Assembly (NCBI RefSeq): GCF_007018905.1
Contig: NZ_CP041402.1
Coordinates: 5,724,710-5,788,709, forward strand
Reading direction: 5' to 3'
DNA length: 64,000 nt
DNA from: Tardiphaga sp. vice304
Lineage (GTDB): Bacteria > Pseudomonadota > Alphaproteobacteria > Rhizobiales > Xanthobacteraceae
Part shown: one piece after another, positions 34,047-43,973 of the stretch
How positions within the stretch are numbered: position 1 is the first letter of the stretch
Layout: each line of letters starts with the position of its first letter
Program-made: the position numbers and the translations under genes
Notes under the pieces: model-generated
Seen by the model: only the letters and a program-made list of their open reading frames with translations
What the model was told of the DNA's origin: nothing
Database searches by the model: none

Positions 34047-34970
34047 CTATCCCCACGGCCCTCGCGACCGCGATGCGCCGGTCCACGGCCCGCGGGGCAC
34101 CGCGGCGCGTGCCGTCGTCGAACCGCCGAGCTGCCCGGCCAGTTGCTGCAAGGCGGCGATGCGGTTCTGCGTCGAGGGATGCGTCGTGAACAGATTGTCC
34201 ATGGCGCGACCCGACAGCGGATTGATGATGAACATGTGCGCGGTGGCCGGCGAACGCTCGGCGTCCTCGTTGGGAATCTGATGCGAAGCGTTCTCGATCT
34301 TGGCGAGCGCGGACGCCAGCCACATCGGATTGCCGCAGATCCGCGCGCCCATGTCGTCGGCGGCGTATTCGCGGGTCCGGCTGATCGCCATCTGCACCAG
34401 CATCGCGGCCAGCGGTGCCAGGATCATCAGCGCGATCGAGCCGATCATTCCGGGGCCACCGTTGTTGTTGCGGTTGCCGCCGAAGAACATGCCGAACTGC
34501 GCCACCATCGAGATCGCGCCGGCAATGGTCGCGGTGATCGTCATCAGCAGCGTGTCGTGGTTCTTCACATGGGCCAGCTCATGCGCGATCACGCCGGCGA
34601 GTTCCTCGCGGCTGAGCTGCTGCATCAGGCCGGTGGTCACGGCGACCGCGGCATTCTGCGGATTGCGGCCGGTCGCGAACGCGTTGGGCTGCGGATTGTC
34701 CATCAGATAGACGGCCGGCATCGGCAAATTGGCGCGCGCCGCGAGATCTGCGACCAGCCGATGCAGGTCCGGCGCATTGCGGGCATCGACCGGCTGCGCG
34801 CCGTACATCGACAGCACCATGCGGTCGGAATTCCAGTAGGCAAACAGGTTGGTACAAGCGGCGACGACCAGCGCCAGCGTCGCGCCGGTGGCTCCCCCGA
34901 TCAGATAGCCGACGCCCATGAACAAAGCGGTCATGCCGGCCAGCAACATCGCGGTCCTGAAATAGCTCAT
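34047..34970 (-). CDS. htpX: Membrane zinc metalloprotease HtpX
   Basis: HtpX degrades misfolded membrane proteins under heat or envelope stress. The 307-residue protein begins [17 protein letters not shown], with two N-terminal helices. The zinc motif HELAHVKNH (His130 to His134) and a later glutamate in [14 protein letters not shown] are in place. Two more membrane helices lie between. The ATG at 34970 is preceded by AGGAGG; the frame is open further up. The C-terminal tail is slightly longer and more basic than in E. coli. Confidence 0.93.
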   Translation of the reverse strand: MSYFRTAMLLAGMTALFMGVGYLIGGATGATLALVVAACTNLFAYWNSDRMVLSMYGAQPVDARNAPDLHRLVADLAARANLPMPAVYLMDNPQPNAFATGRNPQNAAVAVTTGLMQQLSREELAGVIAHELAHVKNHDTLLMTITATIAGAISMVAQFGMFFGGNRNNNGGPGMIGSIALMILAPLAAMLVQMAISRTREYAADDMGARICGNPMWLASALAKIENASHQIPNEDAERSPATAHMFIINPLSGRAMDNLFTTHPSTQNRIAALQQLAGQLGGSTTARAAVPRGPWTGASRSRGPWG

Positions 34971-35081
34971 CGATCTCCTCCTGCCGCCAAACGCAAACGG
35001 CGTCCCCGACAGATGGGAACGCCGCCAGCGGATGTCCAAGACGCCGCCATGCGGCAGCGCGTCGCGGTTACGGCGAGTTAA

Positions 35082-35663
35082 TCAAACCTCGCGAAGCCGC
35101 GGCGAAGGCAGGCTGACCTCGGCGAGACGAAGCGCGTCCTCGTTCTGGTCGATCGCGACATACTGGCCATTCCAGTAGGTCAAAGCCGTCGAAGGCACGG
35201 CGATCAGCACGCTGCGAACGCGGCCGATAATAATGGCATGGGAGTGCCGCTCGATCACTTCCTCGACGTCGCACTCGATCGAGGCGAGACCGCCGACCAG
35301 CAGCGGCACGCCGGTCGCCCGCGTCACCCATTCTGCACCGGCAAAGCGCTCGGTGCCCTTCAACCCGCCCTTGCCGGCAAACCGCTCGGCGATGTCGAGC
35401 TGTTCGGCGGTGAGGATGTTGACGCCGAACGCGCCGTAGCGTTGCAGCAGCGGAAACGACGACGACAGCCGGTTGACGCTGACCAGCAGCGTCGCCGGCT
35501 CGACCGACAGCGAGGTCACCGACGTCACGGTCATGCCGGAAATGTCGTTACCGCGGCCGACCGAAATGACGCTGACGCCACCGGCCAGCGCGCGCATGGC
35601 GCCACGGAATTCGGCGGAGGGCACACCATCGGCAGGCTTGATGTTACGCACGACTAAATTCAT
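35082..35663 (-). CDS. Flavin reductase (NTAB/DIM6 type) of the sulfonate operon
   Basis: This 193-residue FMN-binding protein would supply reduced flavin to the SsuD monooxygenase. It shows the flavin_reduct domain: AMRALAGGVSVISVGRGNDI, GMTVTSVTSLSVEPATLLVSVN, RYGAFGVNILTAEQ, and SIECDVEEVIERHSHAIIIGRV. It differs in family from E. coli SsuE (an NADPH-dependent flavodoxin-like enzyme) but fills the same role in many Rhizobiales. It follows ssuB, whose stop it overlaps or abuts. The ATG at 35663 starts MNLVVRNIKPADG. Confidence 0.85.
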   Translation of the reverse strand: MNLVVRNIKPADGVPSAEFRGAMRALAGGVSVISVGRGNDISGMTVTSVTSLSVEPATLLVSVNRLSSSFPLLQRYGAFGVNILTAEQLDIAERFAGKGGLKGTERFAGAEWVTRATGVPLLVGGLASIECDVEEVIERHSHAIIIGRVRSVLIAVPSTALTYWNGQYVAIDQNEDALRLAEVSLPSPRLREV

Positions 35664-35671
35664 TTCCAGTC

Positions 35672-36538
35672 TCACAGGTCAGTGGCGTCGTCGCCGGTGC
35701 CGATCAAATTGCGCAGGATCGAGCCTTCGAGCGCAGCCAGATCGGCCGAACCGCGCTGCCGCGGCCGCGCGATATCGACGTTAATATCGTGGGCGATGCG
35801 GCCTTCTTCAATAACCAGCACGCGATCCGCCAAAGCGACGGCTTCCGAAACGTCGTGCGTCACCAGAATCGAGGTAAAAGCCTGGTCATGCCAGACGCGG
35901 CCGAGCAGCCGCTGCATCGAGATCCGGGTCAGCGCGTCCAGCGCGCCGAGCGGCTCGTCCAGCGCCAGCACGCGGGGATGGCTGACCAGCGCGCGCGCCA
36001 AAGCGACGCGCTGCTTTTGACCTCCGGACAGTACCGCCGGCCACTGCTCGCGCTTGTCGGCGAGACCGACTTCACCCAGCGCCTGTTCGGCGCGGGCACG
36101 GGCATCGGCCGAGCTGCGGTCGGCGCCGAGGCCGACCTCGACGTTGGACAGCACGCGTGCCCAGGGCAGCAGTCGCGGCTCTTGGAACATGACGCGAATA
36201 TCTTCCGGGCGGGTTTCTTCGCCAAAGCTGATCGTCCCTGCCGTCGGCTTGTCCAGGCCGGCGATCAGCCGCAGCAAGGTGCTCTTGCCGCAGCCACTCT
36301 GGCCGACGATCGCCACGAACTGGCCGGCGGGAATGTGCAAGTCGACGCCGCGCAACACTTCATTTGCGCCGAAAGATTTGCGGAGGCCGCGGATGGTCAG
36401 CGACAGGCCGCGGTTGGCCGGGCTCGGCCTGACCGCTTGGCGGCGCTCGGCCAGCGCTTCGTCGAACTCCGAGGGGGGCTCGAACAGTTGCGCGCCGATA
36501 TGGGCGAGGCGGACCGACTGGTTCATGTGCATATCCAA
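35672..36538 (-). CDS. ssuB: Aliphatic sulfonate ABC transporter ATPase
   Basis: This 288-residue ATPase has Walker [10 protein letters not shown] (79-87), a Q-loop FQEPRLLPW, signature LSGGQKQR, Walker [12 protein letters not shown] and a switch His in [29 protein letters not shown] and the ALTR pattern after Walker B match SsuB/TauB-type importers. It lies 12 bp after ssuC and before the flavin reductase, on one transcript. An N-terminal extension of about 45 residues is typical of Bradyrhizobium copies. Confidence 0.92.
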   Translation of the reverse strand: MDMHMNQSVRLAHIGAQLFEPPSEFDEALAERRQAVRPSPANRGLSLTIRGLRKSFGANEVLRGVDLHIPAGQFVAIVGQSGCGKSTLLRLIAGLDKPTAGTISFGEETRPEDIRVMFQEPRLLPWARVLSNVEVGLGADRSSADARARAEQALGEVGLADKREQWPAVLSGGQKQRVALARALVSHPRVLALDEPLGALDALTRISMQRLLGRVWHDQAFTSILVTHDVSEAVALADRVLVIEEGRIAHDINVDIARPRQRGSADLAALEGSILRNLIGTGDDATDL

Positions 36539-36550
36539 GGTCTGGACCAG

Positions 36551-37354
36551 CTATTTCTGGAAGGCGGGATGCCAGGACAGCGTCAGCCGTTCCAACACGC
36601 GCGATGCGCTGTCGGCGACCTTGCCCAAGAGCGCGTAGATCAGGATGCTGAGCACGACGACGTCGATCTGCATGAACTCGCGGGCCTGCATCGCCATGTA
36701 GCCAAGGCCCGACGACGCCGCGATGGTTTCCGCCACGATCAGGGTCAGCCACATGATGCCGAGCGCGAAGCGAACGCCGACGAAGATCGACGGCAGCGCG
36801 CCCGGGAAGATCACGCGGCGGAACAGCTCGCCATTGCTCATGCCGTAGATGCGGCCCATCTCGATAAGCTGCGGATCGACGGTGCGGATGCCGTGCAGCG
36901 TGTTGAGATAGATCGGGAAGAACACGCCGAGCGCGACCAGAAACAGTTTTGCCGACTCGTCGATGCCGAACCACAGGATCACCAGCGGGATCAGCGCCAG
37001 ATGCGGCACGTTGCGCACCATCTGCAGCGTGGTGTCGGTGAGCTTGCTGCTCAACTCCGACAGACCGTTGGCGAGGCCGAAGGCGAAGCCGATGCTTCCG
37101 CCGATCAGAAAACCGACCGAAGCGCGCCAGAACGAAACCCAGATATTCACAGCCAGTTCGCCGGATACCGCCAGTTTCCAACCGGCGAACGCGACATCGC
37201 TCGGCGCCGGCATCACGCGCGCCGGGACAAAGCCGGCGACGCAGGCGATCTGCCAGCCGGCCAGAATGACCAGCGGCACGATCCACTGCGTCAGGCCGCT
37301 GAGGCTGGGGACGCGAAAGCTGCGCGCGCGGGGAAGAACGTCAACGAGACTCAT
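36551..37354 (-). CDS. ssuC: Aliphatic sulfonate ABC transporter permease
   Basis: The 267-residue inner-membrane permease has six helices. The EAA loop with conserved glycine appears around GRIYGMSNGELFRRVIFPGAL. VRNVPHLALIPLVILWFGI, MWLTLIVAETIAASSGLGYM and FMQIDVVVLSILIYALLGK are characteristic of the SsuC/TauC/NrtB branch. It lies 5 bp after ssuD. No periplasmic binding protein gene is in this cluster. Confidence 0.92.
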   Translation of the reverse strand: MSLVDVLPRARSFRVPSLSGLTQWIVPLVILAGWQIACVAGFVPARVMPAPSDVAFAGWKLAVSGELAVNIWVSFWRASVGFLIGGSIGFAFGLANGLSELSSKLTDTTLQMVRNVPHLALIPLVILWFGIDESAKLFLVALGVFFPIYLNTLHGIRTVDPQLIEMGRIYGMSNGELFRRVIFPGALPSIFVGVRFALGIMWLTLIVAETIAASSGLGYMAMQAREFMQIDVVVLSILIYALLGKVADSASRVLERLTLSWHPAFQK

Positions 37355-37359
37355 GATGA

Positions 37360-38520
37360 TCAGGCCTGCTTGGCGAGCGGACGATGCTCGTTGGCGATGG
37401 TTTCACCGATCGGACCCGTGCGGGTACGCAGCGGCGTGACATTGTCGTGGGACTGCAGCGACAACAGCGGGAAGACGAGTTCGGCGAAGCGATAGGCTTC
37501 CTCGAGATGCGGGTAGCCGGACATGATGAAGGTATCGACGCCGACGTCCTGATATTCCTTGATCCGGGCTGCCACTTCCTGCGGGCTGCCGACCAAAGCG
37601 GTGCCGGCGCCGCCGCGCACCAGGCCGACACCAGCCCACAGGTTCGGCGAAATTTCGAGCTTGTCGCGGCGCCCGCCATGCAATTGCGCCATGCGCTTCT
37701 GGCCAACCGAGTCCTGCCGCGCCAGCGTCTTCTGAGCGGCGGCGATGGTTTCGTCGGTGACATATTGAATGAGGTCGTCGGCGGCCTTCCACGCGGCCTC
37801 GGAGGTCTCGCGCACCACAACATGCAGCCGGATGCCGAACGACAACTGGCGCCCGCGCTTGGCAGCAGCGGCCTTGACCCGCGCCACCTTGTCGGCGACG
37901 GCGGCCGGCGGCTCGCCCCAGGTCAGATATTTTTCGACCAGATCGACCGCGACATCGATGCCGGCGTCCGACGAGCCGCCGAAATAGAGCGGCGGGCGCG
38001 GCGACTGCAGCGGCGGGAAGATCAGGCGGCCGTCCTCGATGCGGATGTGCTTGCCTTCGACATTGACCGTCTTGCCGGCGAGCAGGTCGCTATAGACGCC
38101 CAGAAACTCGCGGGTCACCGCATAGCGCTCGTCATGATCCAGGAAAATGCCGTCGCCGGCATTCTCGACCGGATCTCCGCCGGTGACGACGTTGATCAGG
38201 AGACGCCCGTTAGTCACGCGATCGAGCGTCGCGGTCATCCGTGCTGCGACGCTCGGCGACTGCAGGCCGGGGCGCACGGCGACGAGGTAGCGGAGCCGCT
38301 CGGTCCAGGGTGCCACGGCCGAGGCGACCACCCAGGAATCCTCGCAGGACCGCCCGGTCGGCAGCAGCACGCCGAAATAGCCGAGTTGGTCGGCGGCCTG
38401 GGCAACCTGGCGCAGATAGTTGAAGTTGACCTCGCGCGCGCCCACCGACGTGCCAAGATAGTGGCCGTCGCCATGGGTCGGCAGGAACCAGAGGACGCTG
38501 GCTTTGGAAGAATCGCTCAT
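37360..38520 (-). CDS. ssuD: FMNH2-dependent alkanesulfonate monooxygenase
   Basis: SsuD releases sulfite from alkanesulfonates as a sulfur source. The 386-residue length and motifs fit the luciferase-like family: [45 protein letters not shown]-type [43 protein letters not shown] and [20 protein letters not shown]. The ATG at 38520 begins [12 protein letters not shown]. It is the first gene of the operon, followed by ssuC, ssuB and the flavin reductase. Sulfur-starvation control is expected, but I see no clear operator. Confidence 0.93.
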   Translation of the reverse strand: MSDSSKASVLWFLPTHGDGHYLGTSVGAREVNFNYLRQVAQAADQLGYFGVLLPTGRSCEDSWVVASAVAPWTERLRYLVAVRPGLQSPSVAARMTATLDRVTNGRLLINVVTGGDPVENAGDGIFLDHDERYAVTREFLGVYSDLLAGKTVNVEGKHIRIEDGRLIFPPLQSPRPPLYFGGSSDAGIDVAVDLVEKYLTWGEPPAAVADKVARVKAAAAKRGRQLSFGIRLHVVVRETSEAAWKAADDLIQYVTDETIAAAQKTLARQDSVGQKRMAQLHGGRRDKLEISPNLWAGVGLVRGGAGTALVGSPQEVAARIKEYQDVGVDTFIMSGYPHLEEAYRFAELVFPLLSLQSHDNVTPLRTRTGPIGETIANEHRPLAKQA

Positions 38521-38914
38521 GCCGGAAATCCTGCGCGTGGGGAACTCGCCGCAGGGTTCAAGGGCGATGCGGCTTGCAGGAGGATGGTGGCGGCCGGACA
38601 GGGTGTCGAGTAGCCCGGAAAAATAGCGACAGGTGTCCTGTTCGTGGCCGGGCCAACACCCGGTTCCTTTCAAAGATCGAACGCAGCCGAACGCATTATT
38701 CTCCGCACTGGGTGCGCGCCCGCCCCCCCAACAAAGCCGAGCCGCAGATCTTGCCCGTCCCGGGTCCGATCATCTCTGGAAGACCGGCGGCGCTTAACGC
38801 ATTGTTAATCACAACTTGTCGGCATCGTTGATATCCGACGTTTACGACTACGCGAGCACCGTTTTCGGTATCGATTTAACCAAAATGACAATGGCATTTG
38901 CGAGGGTTGCTCCC
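38521..38914. other. Divergent intergenic region between ssuD and the GGDEF/EAL gene
   Basis: I see no gene in this 394-bp stretch, and in particular no ssuA. It must carry promoters for both directions. The only open frame of note is the upstream extension of the GGDEF gene, which begins at a TTG at 38816 and lacks a ribosome site. Confidence 0.5.
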
Positions 38915-40750
38915 ATGCAGAATGCAGGTTCCTCAGCTCCGATCAGCCCCAACCCGCCGGACGGGGGCCATGATGCTGCCCTCGATCAAGGCCTGACCGG
39001 CTTTGCGGCCGGCAACGAACTCGCGATGCTGCGCGAGATCGTTCGCCTGCTGCCGGCTGCGGTGACGGTGCAGGACCGCAACGGCGACTTCCTGCTGGTG
39101 AACGACGCCGCCGCCGCGCAGTTCAGCGCGCCGCCGGAGGATTTCGGCAGCATGACGCCGCCATCCGATTTCCTGACGCAGGCACTCAACCACCGCCGCG
39201 AGACCGCGCTCGACCTGCTGCAGTCCGGCCGCTGCGCGACGTTCGAGGAACGCGTCAGCGACGGCGTCGCCAATCGTGTCTTTCTTACCAGCCACCGCCC
39301 GGTCAATATCGGCGACCAGGCGCTGCTGCTGTCGAGCGCCAGCGACATCAGCCGGCAGAAGGCCCTCGCGGACGAACTGTTTCGCCGGGCCTATTACGAC
39401 GAACTCACCGACCTGCCGACGCGTCGGGTGATCGAGAAGCATGCCGGCGACATCATCGCGCGCAACGATGCCGCCGATCGTTTCGCCCTGGCCTTTCTCG
39501 ACATCGATAATTTCAAGCATATCAACGACTATTACGGCCACCCGATCGGCGATTCGCTGCTGGTCGAATTCGCCAAGCGACTCAGCCTGGACCTGCGCCA
39601 GTCCGACATGCTGTCGCGGATCTCCGGCGATGAATTCCTGCTGCTGCTGCATCCGGTCCAGAACCAGCAGGAGGTCGCCGAATATCTCGACCTGCTGCTG
39701 CAGCGGCTGCGCGCGCCGTTCTTCATCGACGGCTCTGAGGTGTTCGCCTCGGCGTCGATCGGCGTCAGCCTGTATCCCGAGCATGGCCACAGCTACGGCA
39801 TACTCGGCCAGAACGCCGACATCGCGATGTACAAGGTCAAGAACCAGACCAAGGGCGCCGCCGTGTTCTTCGATTCCAGCATGGAGAGCGAAGCGCTGGC
39901 ACGGATGGCGACCGAGCAGGCGCTGCGGCTGGCGATCATCGACAAACGGTTCTGCTGCGCGTTCCAGCCCAAGGTCGATATCCGCAGCCACGAGATCAAG
40001 GGCATCGAAGCCCTGGTGCGGCTGCGCGACGACAACGGCGTGATCCAGGCGCCCGGCACCTTCATCAACCTCGCGGTCGAGCTCGGGCTGATCGACGAAT
40101 TGACCCATCTGGTGCTGGCAGAAATCATGAAGTCGATCGACCTGATCGACGAGACGTTCGGCGCCGGCGCCACCATCAGCATCAACGTCGCCGCCAAGCA
40201 GGCCGGCAATGCGGAATTCATGACGGCCTTCGCCCGTGCGATCGAGGACACCGGCTGCCCAACCCGCTTCATGGTCGAGGTGACCGAGGACGCCTTTGTC
40301 GCCAAGTCGGAATTCCAGCAGGACATCCTGCCGATGTTCCGAAAACTCGGCGTCGGTATCTCGATCGACGATTTCGGCGTCGGCTATTCGTCGCTGTCCG
40401 CACTGGCTGACATCACCGCCGACGAAATCAAGATCGACCGCTCCTTCATCACCGACATCCACAAGCGGCCGCGCAGCCAGGGCATTCTGCGCGCGATCGA
40501 GTCGCTCAGCGAGGCGCTCGGCATGACGGTGATTGCGGAGGGCGTCGAGACCCACGAGGAGCTCACTTATCTGCAGGGCGCGACAAGGATCCGTTACGCG
40601 CAGGGCTATTATTTCTCCAAGCCGATCTTCCTCGAGGAGCTGCAGCCGCAGGCGCGCCACAGCACCGAAGTGCGCAACGCGCTGGCCACCCGCGCGACAG
40701 AAGAGGCGCGACCGGCCTATACGCGCGCCGGCGGCGGCCGGGGATATTGA
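38915..40750 (+). CDS. Cyclic-di-GMP enzyme with PAS, GGDEF and EAL domains
   Basis: The 611-residue protein has a PAS domain (about 35-150, REIVRLLPAAVTVQDRNGDFLLVND), GGDEF (about 170-330) and EAL (about 345-595). The cyclase signature is RISGDEFLLLL, i.e. SGDEF, a tolerated variant, with FLDIDNFKHINDYYGHPIGD upstream. The phosphodiesterase part has IKGIEALVRLRD (EAL), IDDFGVGYSSL and KIDRSFI, so it looks active. I chose the ATG at 38915 for the GAGGG before it; ATGs at 38885 and 38891 and a TTG at 38816 are alternatives. It is probably monocistronic. Confidence 0.9.
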   Translation: MQNAGSSAPISPNPPDGGHDAALDQGLTGFAAGNELAMLREIVRLLPAAVTVQDRNGDFLLVNDAAAAQFSAPPEDFGSMTPPSDFLTQALNHRRETALDLLQSGRCATFEERVSDGVANRVFLTSHRPVNIGDQALLLSSASDISRQKALADELFRRAYYDELTDLPTRRVIEKHAGDIIARNDAADRFALAFLDIDNFKHINDYYGHPIGDSLLVEFAKRLSLDLRQSDMLSRISGDEFLLLLHPVQNQQEVAEYLDLLLQRLRAPFFIDGSEVFASASIGVSLYPEHGHSYGILGQNADIAMYKVKNQTKGAAVFFDSSMESEALARMATEQALRLAIIDKRFCCAFQPKVDIRSHEIKGIEALVRLRDDNGVIQAPGTFINLAVELGLIDELTHLVLAEIMKSIDLIDETFGAGATISINVAAKQAGNAEFMTAFARAIEDTGCPTRFMVEVTEDAFVAKSEFQQDILPMFRKLGVGISIDDFGVGYSSLSALADITADEIKIDRSFITDIHKRPRSQGILRAIESLSEALGMTVIAEGVETHEELTYLQGATRIRYAQGYYFSKPIFLEELQPQARHSTEVRNALATRATEEARPAYTRAGGGRGY

Positions 40751-40824
40751 CGGCGCATTCGTACTCGCAAAGACGGCGGTGACGCCCTACATAGGTTTCG
40801 TCATTGACCTATGGAAACATTGCC

Positions 40825-41229
40825 ATGCCGATCGTCCCGCTGCTCCTCAACATTCTATGGATCGTGTTCGGCGGCCTGTGGATGGCCGCAGCGTGGCTGC
40901 TGGCCGCGGTGCTGATGGCCATCACCATCATCGGCCTGCCGTGGGCACGGGCGGCGTTCAACATCGCGGCCTATACGCTGCTGCCGTTCGGCCAGCGCGC
41001 GGTGTCGCGGGAACTCGTCACCGGCCAGCGCGACCTCGGCACCGGCCCGCTCGGCCTGATTGGCAATATGATCTGGTTCATGCTGGCCGGCTGGTGGCTG
41101 GCGATCGGCCATCTCCTCACCGCGGTCGCGCTGGCCGTGACCATCGTCGGCATCCCGTTCGCCTGGGCGCATCTGAAACTCGCAGGCATCGCGCTGTGGC
41201 CGATCGGAAAGGTGATCGTGCCGGCGTGA
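40825..41229 (+). CDS. YccF-domain inner-membrane protein
   Basis: This is a 134-residue membrane protein with two copies of the YccF motif. Each has a helix followed by TIIGLPWARAAFNIA-like text (ITIIGLPWARAAFNIAAYTL, then VTIVGIPFAWAHLKLAGIAL). LPFGQRAV and LWPIGK follow the two copies. Family proteins are small multi-pass proteins of unknown function. The ATG at 40825 gives the family-typical MPIVPLLLNILWIVFGG. Confidence 0.87.
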   Translation: MPIVPLLLNILWIVFGGLWMAAAWLLAAVLMAITIIGLPWARAAFNIAAYTLLPFGQRAVSRELVTGQRDLGTGPLGLIGNMIWFMLAGWWLAIGHLLTAVALAVTIVGIPFAWAHLKLAGIALWPIGKVIVPA

Positions 41230-41253
41230 CCTCCCGACTCTGAAGGACACTCC

Positions 41254-42102
41254 ATGAATCTCGATACTCTGGCGCCCGGTTCCGTCGCGCTCGTAACCGG
41301 CGGCGGTGCCGGCATCGGCCTGGCCGCGGCAACGCGTTTCGCCAAGGCCGGCCTGAAGACCTGCATCGTCGATCTCGGACGAGACAGGCTGGCGGCCGCG
41401 GAAGCGCAACTCGCGGCGGCTTCGCCATCGGGGGCGGACGCCGTGCTGGCCGTCGAGGCCGATGTCAGCCGCCTTGAAGAGATGCAGCAACTGGCTTTGA
41501 CCGTCGCCGACCGCTTCGGCGGCGTCGATGTGCTGATGAATAATGCCGGCATTCAGCCCGGCAGCGCCATCTTCGGACCGCGGGGGAATTGGGAAAAGGT
41601 GCTGGGCGTCAATCTGTGGGGCGTCATCAACGCCACGCAGGCGCTCGTCCCCGGCATGATCGCGCGCGGCCGGCCGGGCCTGATCGTCAACACCGGCTCC
41701 AAGCAGGGCATCACCACGCCGCCGGGCGATCCCGCCTACAACATCTCCAAGGCCGGCGTGAAGGCGTTCACCGAGGCACTGCAGTACGAGTTGCGCAACA
41801 CCGAAGGCTGCCGGCTCAGCGCGCATCTGCTGATCCCGGGTTTTGTCTTTACTGGCCTGACCGCGAACGGCCGCAGCGAGAAGCCCGCTGCCGCCTGGAC
41901 CCCCGAGCAGACCGTCGACTTCATGATGACCGGTCTGGACGCCGGCGACTTCTACATCCTGTGCCCGGACAATGACGTCGCCCGCCCGATCGACGAGCGC
42001 CGCATCGCCTGGGCCGCCGGCGACGTCATCGAAAACCGCCCCGCGCTGTCGCGCTGGCATCCCGACTACGCCGCCGCCTTCGCCGACTACATGGCGAAAT
42101 AG
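41254..42102 (+). CDS. Short-chain dehydrogenase/reductase
   Basis: This 282-residue classical SDR has TGGGAGIG (15-22) for the cofactor, NNAG (96-99), the catalytic Ser in NTGSKQG (S149) and Y162-x-x-x-K166 in AYNISKAGVK. An acidic residue D40 at the end of beta-2 suggests NAD rather than NADP. The substrate is not apparent. It lies 24 bp after the yccF-like gene and may share its transcript. The C-terminal part (FYILCPDNDVARPIDERR) is of the type seen in uncharacterised Bradyrhizobium SDRs. Confidence 0.87.
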   Translation: MNLDTLAPGSVALVTGGGAGIGLAAATRFAKAGLKTCIVDLGRDRLAAAEAQLAAASPSGADAVLAVEADVSRLEEMQQLALTVADRFGGVDVLMNNAGIQPGSAIFGPRGNWEKVLGVNLWGVINATQALVPGMIARGRPGLIVNTGSKQGITTPPGDPAYNISKAGVKAFTEALQYELRNTEGCRLSAHLLIPGFVFTGLTANGRSEKPAAAWTPEQTVDFMMTGLDAGDFYILCPDNDVARPIDERRIAWAAGDVIENRPALSRWHPDYAAAFADYMAK

Positions 42103-42203
42103 CGCCTCCGCCGAGAGCAGCGCCGGAACAGTTGATCGGCAGGTGCTTGCGGCGCGGCCTTATCCGCGGTCTTGTCGTGCCGCAATTGCGCCAAGGAGCT
42201 GAA

Positions 42204-42488
42204 ATGGTCAAAGCCGTCTGGAATGGATCGGTAATCGCGGAATCCGACCGCACCGAACTGGTCGAGGGTAACCACTACTTCCCGCTGGAAGACGTCCGGC
42301 AGGAATTTCTGGTCGCTAGTGCCCACAAGAGCAGCTGCCCCTGGAAAGGAACGGCCGGCTATTACAGCCTGTCGGTCGATGGGGAGCAGAACCGTGACGC
42401 CGCCTGGTTCTATGCTGAGCCGAAAGACGCCGCGAAGCAGATCGCCGGCAAGGTCGCGTTCTGGAAGGGCGTCAAGATCGAAGCCTGA
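42204..42488 (+). CDS. DUF427 domain protein
   Basis: This 94-residue protein consists of one DUF427 domain: AVWNGSVIAESDRTELVEGN, HYFPLEDV, then SSCPWKGTAGYYSLSVDGE and AAWFYAEPKDAAKQIAGKV. The function is unknown; the fold is a small beta barrel. The ATG at 42204 with AAGGAGCT in front is clear. A TTG farther up is in frame but unlikely. Confidence 0.9.
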   Translation: MVKAVWNGSVIAESDRTELVEGNHYFPLEDVRQEFLVASAHKSSCPWKGTAGYYSLSVDGEQNRDAAWFYAEPKDAAKQIAGKVAFWKGVKIEA

Positions 42489-42514
42489 CGCAGGCTTGCG
42501 TCGGCAAACGGGTC

Positions 42515-43231
42515 TCAGGGCGTCGTCTGCTCTTCTGCAACGGGCGCAACCAGTTCAAGCGGCGGCGCCAGCCGCGCCGGCGCAGACTGCTCGACGGCCG
42601 CCGGCGGCGCGGTTGCCACAGGCGGCGCAACTGCCACGGGCGGGGCGACTGCCGCAGACGTCGCGACTGCCGCGGGCGGCGCGACTGCCGCAGACGTCGC
42701 GACTGCCGTAGGCGGGACGATTGCCACGGGCGTCCCGGCTGCCGCAGGCGCCTCGGCTGGGACATCAACTCGCTCGATCGGCCGTGGCGGAACCGGTGCG
42801 GGCTTTGGCGCGCGATCCGCGACCAGGGGCCCCGGCAGGCAGAGCACCATGCCGGCGGTCGCCGCCGTGGCTGTCAGCGTAGCAAGCGACCTCAATTCGG
42901 CCGGCTGCCTGGAATCGCGCGCCACCGCGCCGGCTTCTTTCGCCAGTCGCGCGTTGCAGGCGCAGCTCTGCACCTGGCCGGTGGGCGTACAGGCGTCGTG
43001 ACGCATGCAGGCCACGTCCAGCGCATCGATCGGATCCGATCCCGCGCGGTTTCCGGTGCCGCAATAATTGCCGTGAAACACCAGCTCGCCATTCTTCAAG
43101 GCGTCTGGCATGTTCTGGGTTGCCGCGATGCGGTCGTCCATATCATCCGCCCGGGCGCCCGTCGCCGCCGCCGAGCTCACCGCAAATAGCACGACGATCG
43201 CGCACCAGTGGCGCGTATGATTCTTGAACAT
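42515..43231 (-). CDS. Secreted phospholipase A2-like protein with Ala/Pro/Val tail
   Basis: The 238-residue precursor has a signal peptide ending near GARA. Residues 50-95 read VFHGNYCGTGN, DPIDALDVACMRHDACTPTG and SCACNARL. The YCGxG calcium-loop pattern followed by C-x-x-HD-x-C (H78, D79) is the hallmark of secreted PLA2 catalytic sites. The last 90 residues are low complexity, a tandem VATSAAVAPPAAV-like repeat that looks like a disordered spacer or surface stalk. PLA2-like proteins are uncommon in this group of bacteria. The ATG at 43231 starts MFKNHTRHW. Activity is unproven. Confidence 0.7.
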   Translation of the reverse strand: MFKNHTRHWCAIVVLFAVSSAAATGARADDMDDRIAATQNMPDALKNGELVFHGNYCGTGNRAGSDPIDALDVACMRHDACTPTGQVQSCACNARLAKEAGAVARDSRQPAELRSLATLTATAATAGMVLCLPGPLVADRAPKPAPVPPRPIERVDVPAEAPAAAGTPVAIVPPTAVATSAAVAPPAAVATSAAVAPPVAVAPPVATAPPAAVEQSAPARLAPPLELVAPVAEEQTTP

Positions 43232-43403
43232 GACCGAGAGGTTCCAAGGCTTGGGATCGACAAATTGCATCTTCAAGAGATACGCAAACGGGGCCCGTTG
43301 GGTTCCCCCCCGAATGCCCTGCCAGCCAACCCTTCTGACGCCCTAAAGGCGGCAAACCCGTGGCCTCTGCCTGAAACGAATGCGCGCCGCGAGCCAAGCT
43401 TGC

Positions 43404-43491
43404 CAGCCCGGTCCAACCGTCGCGGCGGCCCCGGCAATCGGCTATGGAAAACGCATGCACCCGTAGCTCAGCTGGATAGAGCGTTGCCCTC
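43404..43491 (+). repeat. Left copy of island-bounding direct repeat, with tRNA-Arg 5' half
   Basis: This stretch from AGCCCGGTCC to GTTGCCCTC is matched at 49198-49285 with about three differences. The last 35 bases (43457-43491) are the 5' half of tRNA-Arg(CCG), ending at the anticodon loop; beyond that the sequence diverges (AGAAGCTGG). The repeat thus brackets the 43.5-49.2 kb islet. Confidence 0.85.
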
Positions 43492-43973
43492 AGAAGCTGG
43501 ACCTGCTGCGTCGCTCGCCTCCTCGGTTTCCATTTAAAATCAACGTTTCCGAACGCAGCGAGCGATTACCGTGCACTGCGTCGGGTTGATCGACACAGCC
43601 GGGCCACATCTTTTGGCTTTGCATTGACGAATGACCGGCTCACCGCAACCCCGTGGCTGACAAAGCCGAATTCTTGAAAAGGAGCAGTGAAATCGGCTGG
43701 GTTGCTGTAAAAATAACTCAAAATCTGCGATTGAATCTTGTCTGCGATACGAAGCAGCGGGGGGCCTGTAAACACATCCCAAAGCGATCGGCATGAATAT
43801 CCGATCTCGCGGCGGCATCTATTTCCACCCGATAGGAAAAGGTCTGCGCCGCCCGTGCCCCAATCCCGAAATACTGCAATTTTTGCGACCCCCGCTCTTG
43901 TGGCTAGTTCCCTGGAAGCTACAGATGCTTGATGGAGCCCCCCGCGGCAACTTGACGCAGAAAGAGAACGGCG
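43492..43973. other. Non-coding or decayed DNA at the islet's left end
   Basis: I find no gene I can defend in this 480-bp stretch. A minus-strand frame spells LRIADKIQSQILSYFYSNP and FTAPFQEFGFVSHGVAV, which looks protein-like, but it runs on in antisense into DUF2252, lacks a start, and I cannot place it in a family. It may be a remnant. Confidence 0.4.

Noticed and set aside
43143..43460. Minus-strand frame [16 protein letters not shown]
   Set aside because: It is the same tRNA-flank artefact translated from the left repeat copy.
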